64,000 nt of DNA from the NCBI GenBank assembly GCA_036873755.1, contig JAVTVY010018831.1, positions 1 through 64,000 of the forward strand. The letters run 5' to 3'. The first letter of the stretch is position 1. Every line of letters starts with the position of its first letter. Under the pieces are notes generated by a model. That model did no database searches and had not been told where the DNA came from. It saw only the letters and a program-made list of their open reading frames with translations. A program made the position numbers and the translations under genes. Positions 13,501 through 27,900 of this stretch are shown here, piece after piece. Source of the DNA: Hanleya hanleyi. Its lineage: Eukaryota > Mollusca > Polyplacophora > Lepidopleurida > Hanleyidae.

Positions 13501-16500
13501 AGAGGAATTTTCGAGATGCAAAGGAATGCGCATGGAGAAGTAGAGACTTGATCGATCTGGCTACCTGGTAGAGTTACCTGTGTGTGGTGGTGATGGTGGT
13601 GGTGGTTGTGGTGGTGGTGGTGTGTGTGTGTGTGTGGAGGTGTGTGGTGGTGGTAGGGTGTGTTTGTATGCGTGTGTGGTGGTGTTTAGTGGTGGTGGAT
13701 GTTTGTGGTGGTGGTGGTGGTAGCAATGGCGTTGCTGAGCGTCCGTCTTAACGCAGTGAAGCCCCAACACCATATCGTCTTCTATACATAGTCCCATAAT
13801 GTCTTAACCCATGATGCAGACAGGTAAAAAGACAAATCAACACGTTCACAAGTTTTCATATAGTTTATTATCCCCTCCATCACATCATACCCACGCTTGG
13901 GTATGTTTACAATTCAAGAATGTCCTTGTCCAATTGCCAAATTTGGGGCTGCGTCCGTCCTATTCGTTCTTGTCCGTTAGATGTTTTCTCGGATGCGCTT
14001 GTCCAATCAGAATCCACCATTTCAATCTTCGGTCATATTCGCTCTGATTCGTTTTTTTCTAATTGTCATCGGGTAGGAACACTGGGATTTCCTGGCTTTC
14101 AACTTCTTCTTTATTAAACACGACGTTTCGCTAAGTCTGCCCTTAGCATTCTCAAGTGTATAAATGTACTTATATCAGGCAGTCCAGGATACTGTAACGG
14201 CAATATGTCCTGGAACAGCTGTTTGATCGCATTTTGCAGGGCCTCGATGGGCGGTAGCTCCATATCCTCTCTCAAGTGACGATTGGTCTTCATGATGGAC
14301 ATGTGCGTGGGGCCGTCTTTCATTTCAAGCGATAGCAGGCTATACTGTTCATAGATCGCCATGATCTACGCCTGATCTACGCCTGATTTGGATGGACGCC
14401 TGTTGTAATTTATCCCGTCCGGCGTCCTTGATCTCCGCAGCATGCGTATTAATAGCTGCTGTCACAATACGATCCCAAAAGGTAGGTTCTTCCTCACTCA
14501 GGCTTCCCTGGGACGTAGCCTTGCTATCTGAGGTCCAGCTCTCCATATCAGTAGATAGACTCTCAGCAGTCTGTTTCGCTATCAGTCGGCGGACTCTCAG
14601 AATCAGATGGCATATTTGTCAGCATTTGCAACGGCTTCTTGTGCCTCGGTGTCTTCAATTCCAGGTATATTCTTCTGGTGTCGCGTCATATCGTCTGATG
14701 AACGTGCGTTCGCACTCAGAGCAAATATAAGCCATGTTGACGGTTGAACGTCGACTGTGCACGCTTTGGAGATACGCTTGAATTTATGGACAGTAACGCC
14801 CGTCAACGCCCAGCTTAACCCTACCTTCCTGGGGGCGGAGGGGGCAAAATGGCTCCCCTACAAAACTTTCTGCGCTATCTTCGGAACGACAAAAATTAGA
14901 GAGCTGAAACTCCGTGACTTTATAGTTTATCATATTGGGGTCATTTTGGGCCTATTTGCATACCCCGAGCAGAGAATCATGGGTAAATTCAAGATGGCGG
15001 TCACATGGGTACCAGAAAAGTGATGTTTTTGTCATATTTCTTCAAAATCTTGGATTTTTCACATTTTCTGGTAGAGCTTGACCCAGGGATATAGTGGGGA
15101 AAGTTTCAGCCCCCTAGCTCAAGGGGTAAGAAAAATAATCAGGGGGGCCATTTCGCCCCCCCCCCCCAAGCCAGGACAGATCCCCAAAAGCCCAGTCCAG
15201 ATAGGGTTAACGCTTCAACGCACACTTAATTGCTCAGAAGCTCTGCTTATTCTAGATATTCCTTGGAATTGACACTAATTCATCAAAATCCAGTGGCGCC
15301 CGTCAAAGCCCGTCGTTACGCCTTAACGCCGCCTCAACTCCTTAAAGCCCTGTCTTAGCGCCTTAACGCCCATCGTTACGCATTAACGCGTGTATCGACG
15401 CCTTAACATCCTATCCTAACGCCTAAACGACCTAGCTAAGCGCCTTCAGGGTGCGAGTGTACCACACATGCGTTAAGGCGTTACGATAGCGCGTTAAGGC
15501 GTTAATATAGGGCGTTAAGAATCGGCGTAACGATGGGCGTTAAGGTGTTAAGATTATGTGTTAAGGCGTAACGACGGGCGTTGACGGGCGTCACTGCATT
15601 TGAACGAATTAGTGTCAATTCCAGGGAATATCTAGAACAATCAGAGCCTCTGAACTATTGCACCAGGGTGTTGAAGCGTTAAGCTGGGCGGTTGCGGGCG
15701 TCACTGTCCGTAAATGCAAGCGTATCCCAAAAATGTGCACATTCGACGTTCAACCGTCAACATGGCTTATACTTGCTCTGAGTGCGAACGCACGTTCACC
15801 AGACATTACAATATGACGTGACACCAGAAGAATATACATGGGATTGGAGACACCGAGACACAGTCAATGCAGATGCTGAAAATATGTCAGCTGATTCTGA
15901 GAGTCCGCCGAATGATGCCGAAACAGAGACTGCTGAGAGTCTATCTACTGATATGGAGAGCTTGACCTCAGATAGTCATGCTACGTCCCAGGAAGCCTGC
16001 ATGAGTAAGAACCCACCTGTTGGGATCGTATTGTAACAGCAGCTATTAATACTCATGCTGCGGCGATCGAACACACCCCTGCATCCAAATGCACCCCTGC
16101 ATCAGGAAAACCGCAATGACGATCTATGAACAGTATAGCCTGCTACCGCTTGAAATGTAAGACGACCCCATGCACAGGTCCATGATGAAAGCCAAGCAGC
16201 ACTTGGAAGAGGATATGAGGCTACCACCCACCGAGGCCCTGCAAAATGCAACGGAAATGCACAAACAGATGTTCCGGGACATATTGCCGTTACAGTATCC
16301 TGGCCCTCCCGATGACGATTAGAATGAAAGTACTCAAAGTACTGATGTCTGGATCGCCAATAATGGGTTTAAAGTTTCAAAACGTTTCACCTGGCATGTT
16401 ACAGCCGATAACAGATGTATGGATACATGTGGATATTTTCTCCAAGTTGTGGACGAGTCTGTTTGGGAAATCACAACTGGAACACAAGAGTTAATCTGTT

Positions 16501-19500
16501 CAAGAAGGGAATTTGTGAAGGCGGCTCATTTTGAAATATGCCAGGTCTTCGTGGTAGCAAGAAACTATTTGCAGTAATATGCTCAAAAGTGGATAGTCTG
16601 CGTCAATGCCTTCTACCCGTTTGGCGAGCAGATTTGCATAATTCATGCAATTCTATTGTGACAAAATGATACGACAAATTTGCGAGGAGACTGGATAGTT
16701 TTATTAACTGGTTTTATTAATAGTTCTGTGTAGCGCAGATATTAGCAAGAGCTGCATGAGTTTGCGGTAAGTCCCCAAGATTACTTATATATGCCTGCAT
16801 GGTGTTTATAGTAAATTTGTTTGTTGACAACGATAGCGTAGGAGAGACAGTTTGTGCAAAAATTCCTGTTGTTGTTGCTGCACGATCACTGCGTAAATAA
16901 TTTAGTTTGAAAAAGTGTGAACACCAACAACAATAAAAGTTTTCGAAAGCGGTACCTGACAAATTTTGTTGTTTCCGCTTTCAAAAAGTTTTGTTGTTGT
17001 TGATGTTCAAACTCTTTTAAACTAAATTATATTCGGGGAGCAGAGTCCCCCAGAATACATTGCACTGGACAGGATCTTTTCAATTTCACAAGACGAGAAA
17101 AATGTAAATAGCCTACTATTGTTGTTGCTTCGACACATATCTCCGCTGGAAATATATTACATGCAGTATACGTACACATTAAAATAGTAACAAACGCCGA
17201 CTTCACGGGAAAGGACGCGACTACGAGTGTAGAAAACTGGGGTCTTCATAATCCCAGACCCGAAACCTGTTCAGCGGAAGTAAAACACAGTGACTTGGGT
17301 GATGTCGATGTTGTTGTTGTTGTTGTTGTGATTATATATATATTTTTTGCAAGAATATAATTATTTCTCACCTTTTCATATACCACAATGACAGTAGATA
17401 TCATAACAAGCAGCCAGAGGATGCTAAGTCCCCCGCCGAAATGGCAGCAATATTTTTTAGCATTGTTGGTCTCGGGCGGATATACATGAGGGAGGCAACT
17501 GCTACTTCATAGGCGTTGGATGCGGAAGGGTCTTTCTGCCTTCTCAAGTTTTAAAATCAACTCCGAACGGTTGACTGAACGTTTTTTTGCTTCTGTAATA
17601 TAGTTTCCATGCAGTGAAGCATGGAAATTATGTAACTGAGAAGCAACCCCAAATGACATCTCAAGGCATATTATCTGCAAACCAAATTTGACGAGAAGCT
17701 GAATGCATCCTCAACCTATTGTCTGGAAACCAAATTATAAATTTGCCACCAGGTGTCGCCACCTGTAGGTGCAAGTGGGCGAAACGCAATCCCAAGGATC
17801 ATCTCATGACATGGTGTATCAGGATACGAACTTTGGGAAGAATCTGAAAAGGGGTTTTTGCCCAGAAACCAAATTTAGATTTGTATGCACAAGTGTGCGA
17901 AACACAATCCCAAGTGATATCTTATGGCATATGAATACCAAATTTGAGAAGAATCTGATGAGCAGTTGTCAAATTATTGCCAGAAACAAATTTCAGATTT
18001 TTCCACCAGGTGTCGCCACCAGTATGCAGAAGCAGGTGAAATACAATCCCAAGGGACATATCATGGCATGGTATCTGCATACCAAATTGGAGAAAAATCT
18101 GATGAGCGAAATCAAATTTAGATTTGACACGAGGTGGTGCTACCTGTAAGCACAAGTGGGCGAAACGCAATCCCAAGCGACATCATATGTCATGATATAT
18201 TCATACCAGATTTAAGAAGAATCTGACGAGCGGTTCTCAAGTTATTACCCGGAAACAAATCTGGTATTTCGCCACCAGGTGGCATCACCTGTAAGTAAAA
18301 GTGAGCGAAAGGCAATCCCACGCACCATCTCCTGGCATGATACATGCATGCTGAATTTGAGGAAATTCCGATGAGCGGTTCTCAAGTTAATGGCTGAAAA
18401 CAAATTTTGATTTTAACACCTGGTGGCGCCTGCGCCACCTATAGGCGCAAGTGGGCGAAATGCAATCTCAAGCGACATCTTAGGTCATGGTATTACCCGG
18501 AGACAAATTTGAAATTTTCCCACCAGGTGAGGTGGTGCCACCTGTAAGTGCAAGTGAGTGAAAGGCAATCCCATTCGACATCTCCTGGCATGGTACATGC
18601 ATGCTAAATTTGAGAAGAATCCGATGAGCATGTAGTTCTCAAGTTATTGGCCAAAAACAAATTTTGGATTTTGTCATCAGGTGGCGTCACTTTCTGAGCA
18701 GAAATGGATAACGCAATCCCAAGCAACATCTCATGGCAAGGTACTATGTATATGCATGCCTAATTTGGGAAGAATTTGATGAGCAGTTCTCAAGTTATTG
18801 CCCGGGAACCAAATCTCGAGCAAAATTTCAAAGCGTTTCAAAGTTATTGCTTGCAACACAAAAGAACGAAAAGAACCCTAGTGGCGCCACCAACAGGCAG
18901 ATCTTTCTGAAACGCAATACCAATCAACATCTTGTCACAAGGAATGCATATGCCAAATATTGAAGAAACTAGATACAGTCGATCGAATACGATCGGAGCA
19001 TGCCTTTTGCATCTTTAGTAAATGAAACATTCATTATTTGTGAAGAAAGTAAAAACGTAAAACTTAGGAAAAACATCATTGACATGGCCCCATAAGATGC
19101 CTTGAGGGTAGGTACCCACATACCAAATTTAAAAGAATCCATTAAGGTCCAGTTACTGTCCGGAAATGCAATTTTACTTTGGCCCTCAGGTAGTGCCATG
19201 TGTAGGCAGATAGGCATAAAAAATAATCCCAACCGAGAACTTGAGTCAAGATCCCTCGGAAATAGAAAATGTTAACTTGGCCTACAGGTGGCGCCACCTA
19301 TGAGCAGATCGACAAGAAAAACAATACAAAGTGAAACTTTCAGGTAAGGTACATGTATACCAAACTTGGAAAGAATTCATTCAAGTATTAAAAAGTTATT
19401 GTCCGGAAACATAATTTTAAATTTGCCCCCAGGTGGCACCACCTATATGTGGATCGGCATGAAAAACAATGCCAAACGAGAAATTGAGGCGAGGTACCTA

Positions 19501-21904
19501 CACACCAAATTTGGAATGAATCGTTTCAGGTTTTCAAAAGTTATTGTCTGGAAACACTTAACTTAGCTTTCAGCTTTCTCAAGGCAGATCTTAGGCAAGG
19601 TACCACCACAGCAAATTTGGAAAGAATCCTTCAGGTTTTCAAAAGTTATTGTCTGGAGATGCAATTTTAACTTGGCCCGAGGTGGCGCCACCCAGAAGCG
19701 GATTGGCACGAAAAACAATTCCAAGCAAGATCTATAGACAAGGAACATATTTACCAAATACAAAAACATGAGTCTGTGCCTGATAAATTGAAACCTTTTG
19801 GGGTTGCAATTATTCCAATATTGCAGACAACACACAAATTTCAGCTTCTGCCAAGATATATTGGAGATATATATGCTCAATCACAATATATGAGGATCGG
19901 GCAAGGGCTAGTTTTGGAGATATAGGGTGCGGCTCGGCGCCCTGGGGATGGGGACATGCTCTCCTTGAGGGTAGTGGTAGGTGTGCTGACATGAAAGCCA
20001 TAGAAAGCTCCCTGTACATGAAACAACCACACTGACAACTGCATGCCATCATCTGTCAGTCCGAAAAACCACAAGGTGGAATTCAATTCAATTCAGGAAA
20101 TTGATCATATGCACAGTGTGCACCCAAACTTTAGGAACTCAGTTGTAATTAATATAGTAAGTTACACGTGTGGACACAAATGATTCCTGCAGAAGCTTTA
20201 GGGTAAATCATATGATGTGAGATACAATTATTTGATAGCAAAATTGAAGGAAATGTTGTCCTTCATTTAAGATGACACGAAATTTAAAAAAAAAAAAAAA
20301 AAAAAAAATACGGGTTCGGTATTTCATGTTATACATCTGAAATAAAATATGGTTCGTGCAAAAGCTTTAGGGTAAATCATATGATGTGGAATACAATTAT
20401 TTGATAGCAAAATTGAAGGAAATGTTGTCCTTCATTTAAGATGACACGAAATTCAAAAACCAGGGGTTCAGTACTGCGGGGATTTCCCCGCCAGTTACTT
20501 CATATTATACATCTGAAATAAAATATGGTTCATGCAAAAGCTTTAGGGTAAATCATATGATGTGGAATAGAATGAATTCATAGCAAAATTGAAGGAAATG
20601 TTGTCCTTCATTTACGGCGTCACGAAATTCAAAACTAACACGGGTTCGGTACTGCGGGGATTCCCCCGCCAGTTATTTCATATTATACTTCTGAAATAAA
20701 ATATGGTTCCTGCAAAAGCTTTAGTGTAAATCATATGATGGGGAATAGAAGGACTGGACAGCAAATTTAAGAAAATGGTGTCCTTCATTTAAAGCGACAT
20801 GAAATTCAAAACTAACAGCGAGAAGCGGAAGAAAGAAGAAAAATGACACGCATTTAGGGATGCCTAATTATTAGACAAAGTATTTGGAAGTTATCGCTTG
20901 TGAAGAATCTGAATGGAAACCACGGACATGCACAGAAGATTGGAACAAGACCCAGTGGCGCCACCTTCAGGTGGATCTTGCTGAAACGCAATACCAACCC
21001 ATGTCTGGTCACAAGGAGTGTATATGCTAAATTTCGAAGGAATCCGACATCCACAGACACAAAGAGATCAAGACCCATTTTAACTGGAACGGACACGAAG
21101 AAGCGAAACTCAGTGGCGCCACCTTCAGGCAAATGTTACTGAAATCCAGTACGCAACCGCTTCTTCTCACAAGGAATGCGTATGCCGAATTTCGGAAGAA
21201 TCCAAGAAAGCGTTTGGAAGTTATCGCTTGTAACTGACATCCACGGACACAAAGAAGCAAGATCCATTTTGACCCAGTGGCGCCACCTTCAGGCAGATGT
21301 TGCTGAAATGCGACACCGACTGGCGTCTTGTCGCAAGGAATGTGTATGCCGAATTTCGGAAGAATCCAACAAAGCGTTAGGAAGTAATCATTCGAACAGA
21401 CATGCACGGACATCCACGGACATGCACGGACACATAGAAGCAAGAACCATTTTAAAGTCCCCCGGCCGCGTTGCGGCGGCGGACAAAAATGCTTTCTATA
21501 CGCCCTACATCGATCTACATACCCCTCCTCTACTAGATCTCCATCTCTAATATCAAGTGCGGTAACTCCAATGTTAAAGAATTCGCCACGAATTCCGGTA
21601 CACAAATGGCTTCGAATGCAGGAGAACTTACCCCATGGGATTCTTCACACCCGTTGAGTTTTCACCATAGTCCACGCCTGCTCATCCATTTACTGTTGGT
21701 TGTCTGCAGATTTCCGAATTCCCCCGTGTACCGGGATTCGTGGCGAAAGTCGGTATATGGCTTTAACATTGGAGTTACCGCACTCGATATTAGAGATAGA
21801 GATCTAGTAGAGGGGTATGTAGATCGATGTAGGGCGAATAGAAAGCATTTTTATGACATCTACTGCCATTGTGGTGTATGAAAAGGTGGGGAATATTTAT
21901 ATTC

Positions 21905-21944
<40 letters not shown>

Positions 21945-24900
21945 CACAACAACAACAACATCGACAAAGACACCCCCTGCCACCCAAATCACTGTGGAGC
22001 AAAACGAGATTTGCAACATCTGCTCGGCGAATACGCAATGATCGTGCAGTAACAACAACAGGTATTTTCGCACAAATTGTCTCTCCAACGCTATCGTTGT
22101 GAACAAACAAATTACGAACTATAAACACCAGTAATCTTGGGGTCTCCTCGGGACCGCAAACTCAGGCAGACGCAAAACCGCAGAGACGACAAGACGATCT
22201 CACGTTCGGTTATTCCGTAATGGCGGAAGCTAGATTGGACAAACACCATGAGGCGAACAGCTTACCATGTTACCAGGTTATCAATTTACATTTACAACAG
22301 TCTGCAGTGACAGCTCATCGCTGGCATGTGAAACGAGGCTTAATATAATCTAAATTGTCTTTCGTAACACATGGGTAAGTGCAGCCCAATTGTTGTTGTT
22401 GCAGCGCAAGCTCATAGTGTGCACTGGGAACCGGTTTTAGCCGATTGCCCGGAACCAGACAATGCAAAAAACAAAAAAATAGTCCACGGATTCAAGCAAT
22501 CCCTGGACTGTTTTTTTTCATTCTCTGGTTAATACCCCGATATATGACACAAATACATGGTGCAAATCACTGGCGGATTGTTATAGGTTAACACAGGGTC
22601 ATTGCCATATAGTGCACGTACACATGTTCAGATATTTCGTGAGTGGCGGCATAGTCTGGTCGGCACCAGACAACAAACGGATCTGAGCGAACATAGCCGA
22701 AGATTGAACTCTTTGAAATGACGGCTTCTGATTGGACACGCGCAGTCGAGAATACGTCTAGCGGACAAATACGATTATGACGGATGCAATCCCCATGGCG
22801 TTTTCTGATTGGACAAAAGCATAGGGTGCACTCCAGGAATTTCTCCATTCGGCAAGGAATAGACGTTTTTCGCCCACCAATTGTCGTAAAATCTTCAACC
22901 CAAATCACTTACATGTATATGTTTTCTGAACGAGCATGATTAAACTATTATTTTAAGACATAGCACTGCTATGTTATGGAAAAATGAATCTCGAACAATC
23001 CCCTCCAAGCTTGCTTCATTTTTCCTAGAAAATCCCTTAAAATGTAAAAAAAATAGTCAAATTCGGCTCAATTTCCAGAAAAATCTGTAAGAGCGATTTC
23101 AATTAAACTTCTTCGTCACGTTCCTTGGTCCGGTCTCAACTTAAAAATGCCAAAAAGTGGGTGGCCAGATTTTCTTCCCGTAAATGAGTCCTGGTTTTTA
23201 GGCACAACCACGAGGCATAAATTAGGCAGGACAACATTTACTCCATGATCCCGATCAGCGTGTAGACGAAGCCAGCCATCGATCTGTACGTGCTCGTTTG
23301 CAGCGTTGATAATGCTGAATAGGACGGTATTATATATATAAGCTATTCAGAAGACAAGAAGATTATGATGTTGCAGAACACGGGCAGTCTATCGTAGTAT
23401 GAAATTACCACGAAACTGTGGAGAGCCATCAGTATCTTGTATCAAGTATCTTGAATTGTAAACATACCTGACGCGACTCTCCCATCGTGGGTATGATGTG
23501 ATGGAGGGGATAGTAAACTATATGAACGTTTTTATCTATCTTTCTCTCAAATATCTGCATCATGGCGTTAACCCTACCTGGCCAAACTTTCTGCGCTATC
23601 TCCGGAACGACAAAAAATGGAGAGCTGACACTCTGTGACTTTATAGTTTATCGTATTGGGGTCATTTTGAGCCTATTTGCATAACCCCCCGAGCAGAAGA
23701 TCATGGGTAAATCCAAGATGGCGGCCTTGTGGGGTCCCAGAAAAGTGATGTTTTTGTCATATTTCTCCACATTTCTGCTTTTCCGCGATGAAAAGTGGGC
23801 AAAAACTATTTTATTTCACATTACATTAATATTTACTAATTTATCATGCAGTTTTTGGGGAGAAATTGCAAAACTAAAAATTTCGAAAAATCTGAACACC
23901 AAAATGCCGTTTTTGAAAATGACGTCACTGTGACGTCATCAAAGCGGCCATCTTGGATTTGTTTTACATTTTCTGGTAGAGCTTCACCCAAGGGCATAGT
24001 GTGCTAAGTTTCAGCCCCCTAGCTCAAGGGGTAAGAAAAATAATTAGGGGGGCCATTTCGCCTCCCCCCCAAGGCCTGGACAGGTCCCAAAAAGCCCAGG
24101 CCAGATAGGGTTAAGATATTATAGGACTAGGTATAGAAGACGTCTGGGTGTTCGGGCGTCACTGGATAAGCAACGCCATAGCCACCACCACCACCGCCAC
24201 CACCACAAACATCCATCACCATCACAAACCACCACACACACCACCACCACAGACCACCACGGACACACACACCAGCACAAACACACACACACCATCACCA
24301 CACACACACACACCCACACATACACGCACGCAGGTGTTACGTCATAAACGATAATAGAAAAAACGTAACAAAACTTTTGTGATGTCAAGGATTAACAATC
24401 AAATATTTATTTACAATACTAACATCATATACAAATTAAGTAAGGTCAACAAAACAAATAAATGAGAAATATAGTCTTACTGTTCAATGCTATACCGGTG
24501 TATATTTCACAGTCCGTACTGACGTGCAAATCACTATACAGTCCGTGCCGACGCGCAGAAATCGCGTTCCATTATTTTGATAGTTCCAGTAAATGGTCCA
24601 ATCTCCGACAGTTCAATCACGTAGATAACTCAGCGCCAGAGTCAGTTCACAGGAATATACAATCCAGCAGTCCGTAATTTCAAACAAAGGTAAGACAGTA
24701 TAATGCACCCACAGAAAAGCCGTTTGAATTCCCTCTCGATCACTGAATGTCAGGCTATTTATACTCTATCGGGCATTCGAGACTATTCTACCAAATCAAG
24801 AACTTCCACCGGTACAGCATTGGCGTATGATCTAATCCAGATACAATCATAACAGCTTCTAGAAAGCTCGAAATGATTAACTCACAAAACAGCATGTAAA

Positions 24901-27900
24901 CAAGCCTACGTGCAGATGGCGCTGTGACCCAATTACTCCCGTCATGCGAGTCTCTTCGTGTATCGGCCATTTGCAATGATCGTCGACATTTACTTGCGAT
25001 AAATCGGTCACGATTTCGAGAAAATTCTATGAGTATAACCAAAGAACAGAACGTAACAAGTTTACGTCAGCTCTATTATTCTAGAACTATCTACAGTGTC
25101 TAATTTTATACTGCAATACCATGACACTCCCCCTCTTAAAAAAAAGAAAGTTTCAAACTTGGAACTCTCTTGACAATTCTAAACATTATTACAAAAAATC
25201 TATATTACAACAGCAAAAATGTTGACAAACATATGTACATTATATGCGAGACAAACAATCAGCGATCAAATTGTCCTAGCCCTTAATATGTCTGATTTCA
25301 ATATTGTATTCTTGTAACACCAAACTCCATCTCAACAATCTTTGATTTTGGTTTTTCATCTTACTTATGAAAACAAGTGTATTATGATCACTGAATACAG
25401 TAATTGGCAACGATGAAGAAGTAACATAAACTTCAAAATGTTTTAAAGCCAATATCATTGCCAAACTTTCTTTTTCAATTGTAGAATAATTTATCTGATG
25501 TTGGTCAAATTTACGTGAAAAATAACATATTGGGTGATCTACACCATCTATACCTTCTTGTAACAAAACGGCGCCAGCAGCAACATCACTAGCATCTACA
25601 GCCAGTTTAAAAGATGAATCAAAATCTGATGCTGAAAGAACTGGCGCGCTTTTGAGTATGGCTTTCAGGTTTTCAAAAGATGATTCGCATTCATCGGTCC
25701 AAAGAAAAGTTACCCTCTTTCTTTAGAGTTGAGTTAAAGGCTCAGTAATATCTGAAAATTTGGACAAAACTTCCTGTGGTAACCAGCCACACACAAGAAA
25801 CGCATCAGTTGTCTCTTGCATGTTGGTCTTGGAAATAGCGAGATAGCACTAACGTTAGTATCTACAGGTTTTACCTGACCCTGACCTACAACATGACCCA
25901 AGAATGTCACACGTGCATGTCCAAATTTACATTTTCCAAGGTTGACTGTCAGCTTGGCGTCACTCAGTGCGCGAATTCTCTGTAGATGATCTTCCCATGT
26001 ATCGCTGTAGACAATGACGTCATCAATGTAAGTCTCACATCCTTCCTAAATAGAAGTAACACGGTTTATGAGACGCTGGAACGTGGCTGGAGAATTTTTC
26101 ATTCCAAATGGCATAACTTTGTACTGGAACAGACCCTCCGGAGTCACAAATGCTGATATCTTCTTAGCACGGTCTGTCAGTGGAACTTGCCAAAATCCTT
26201 TCAGAAGATCAAACTTTGACACGAACTTGGCACTTCCCACTTTATCAATGCAATCGTCAATGCGTGGAATTGGGAATGTGTCTGTTTTGGTCAATGTGTT
26301 CACCTTTCTGTAGTCAGTACACATCCTGTAACTGCCATCTGGCTTTGGAACGAGGATACAAGGTGAACTCCAGTTACTATTACTTGGTTCAATGAAGTCA
26401 TTGTCCAATAAATACTGAATCTCATTTTTCAGTTTTGTTTAATGGGATTCAAACGATATGGGTGCTGCTTCACTGGATTAGAATCTCCGACATTGACGTC
26501 ATGTGAAATTGTATCAGTCCGAGTAGGAATGTCGGGAAACAAATGTTCATATTGACTGAGCAGAGTCCGAAGTTCTTCCTGACGCGCTGGTTCAAGATGA
26601 CACAACTTGGAATCCAAATTAAGTAGAATGTCAGAGTTCTGTAATTTCGCCGCTGTCATGGGCTCTTCTCAAGTTTCATTATTATCAGGGTCAGAACTAA
26701 CTACACTTACAAGCTCTAATCATGTTCTTTAATGTCTGGTGGAATCTTTCTAATGCGCCTTGGCTTTCTGGGTGGTATGCAGACGATTTGTACTGCTTTA
26801 TTCCCAACTCATGCATGACTTGTTGAAAAATTCCTGACATGAAATTAGATCCCTGATCAGACTGAACAGAGGTGGGGTACACCGACAAGTGTGAAAAACT
26901 TAACTAAGGCCTTAACAATAGTTTTTGCCTTAATATTCCGTAAAGGAATGGCCTCGGGGAAACTGGTTGAAGCACACATGATTGTTAACATGTATTGATT
27001 GCCTTTGTTTTCTGTAATAGACCAACACAATTTATCATCATCCTAGTAAAATCTTCCCCAAATGCATGGATTGGTTGTAGATGGGCCTTTGCTATGGTTT
27101 GGTTTTCCTACCATTTGACATGTGTGGCATGACCTACAAAATTCCGCAACATCTTTCTTTAAATTTGGTCAATAGAAATGATTTAGAATTTTGTAATATG
27201 TTTTGTTAACACCTAAATGGCCTGAAAGAGGTGTTTCATAGGCTAGTCTGAGGATATCTGAACGATATGAATTTGGTACCACAATCTGATACTTAACTGC
27301 CCACTCATCATCAGGTGACACATCTGGCGGTCGCCATTTGCGCATAAGAACACCATTCTTACAAAAGTAACACACAGGCTCTTGAGTTACATCACACTCA
27401 TGTACTGCCCTGTCAAACAACTTGGAAATGTCCTTGTCACTATGCTGTTCATTAACCAGCTGTGATTTTGAAATTTTGTCATTAGAGCATTCCAATTTGA
27501 TATCAAAATATGGCTTATCAGCCTCATCATTTAAACACACGAAGGTGTCGGCCAAACAAACGTCATCGATGACGTCATCTTTAAGAGACTTTTCAGACTC
27601 CTCAGCCAATTTACTCATGGCTCTAGTAACTGCACAAGCAGGATACAAACTTTGAATTTCGTCTTCAACTGGATCATGGATCTGATCCAAACAAGGCTTG
27701 TCAGTTACACTCGGGTTAACCCCGACCTTATCTCCCGCAAGATCATTGCCAAGAAGTAATTGGACACCCGCAAATGTTAAACTATCTTTAATACCCACCG
27801 TAACAGGTCCAGAAATCAAGTCGGAAGACAGATGACCGTTATGGAGCGGAACGGGTGTGTAATTTACAGCATCTACCCTTTTAATCAGGACATTACTGCC

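Larger units (their letters stand above)
14114..16340. repeat. Inner palindrome carrying two divergent zinc-finger gene relics
   Basis: 14114 to about 15455 and about 15460-16340 are inverted copies around a CGTTAAGGCG-rich centre. The left arm carries a TTAA MITE (14815-15210); the same site is empty in the right arm, with TTAA at 15679-15682. The block sits within the left arm of the giant palindrome and has no counterpart in the right arm at 22170-22600, so it is probably a separate insertion. Confidence 0.7.

Noticed and set aside
13561..13797. His/Pro-rich frame, and its mirror near 24119-24388
   Set aside because: Translation of TGG/GT microsatellite DNA.
17769..18176. 126- and 84-codon frames
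   Set aside because: Both lie inside the same tandem array and translate its repeat unit.
17640..21440. Regularly spaced repeats considered as a CRISPR-like array
   Set aside because: Repeat units are directly adjoining and degenerate, without unique spacers, and the DNA is from an animal genome.
21027..21605. 192-codon minus-strand frame
   Set aside because: Falls within the tandem array and palindrome; its peptide is internally repetitive and follows the DNA repeat.
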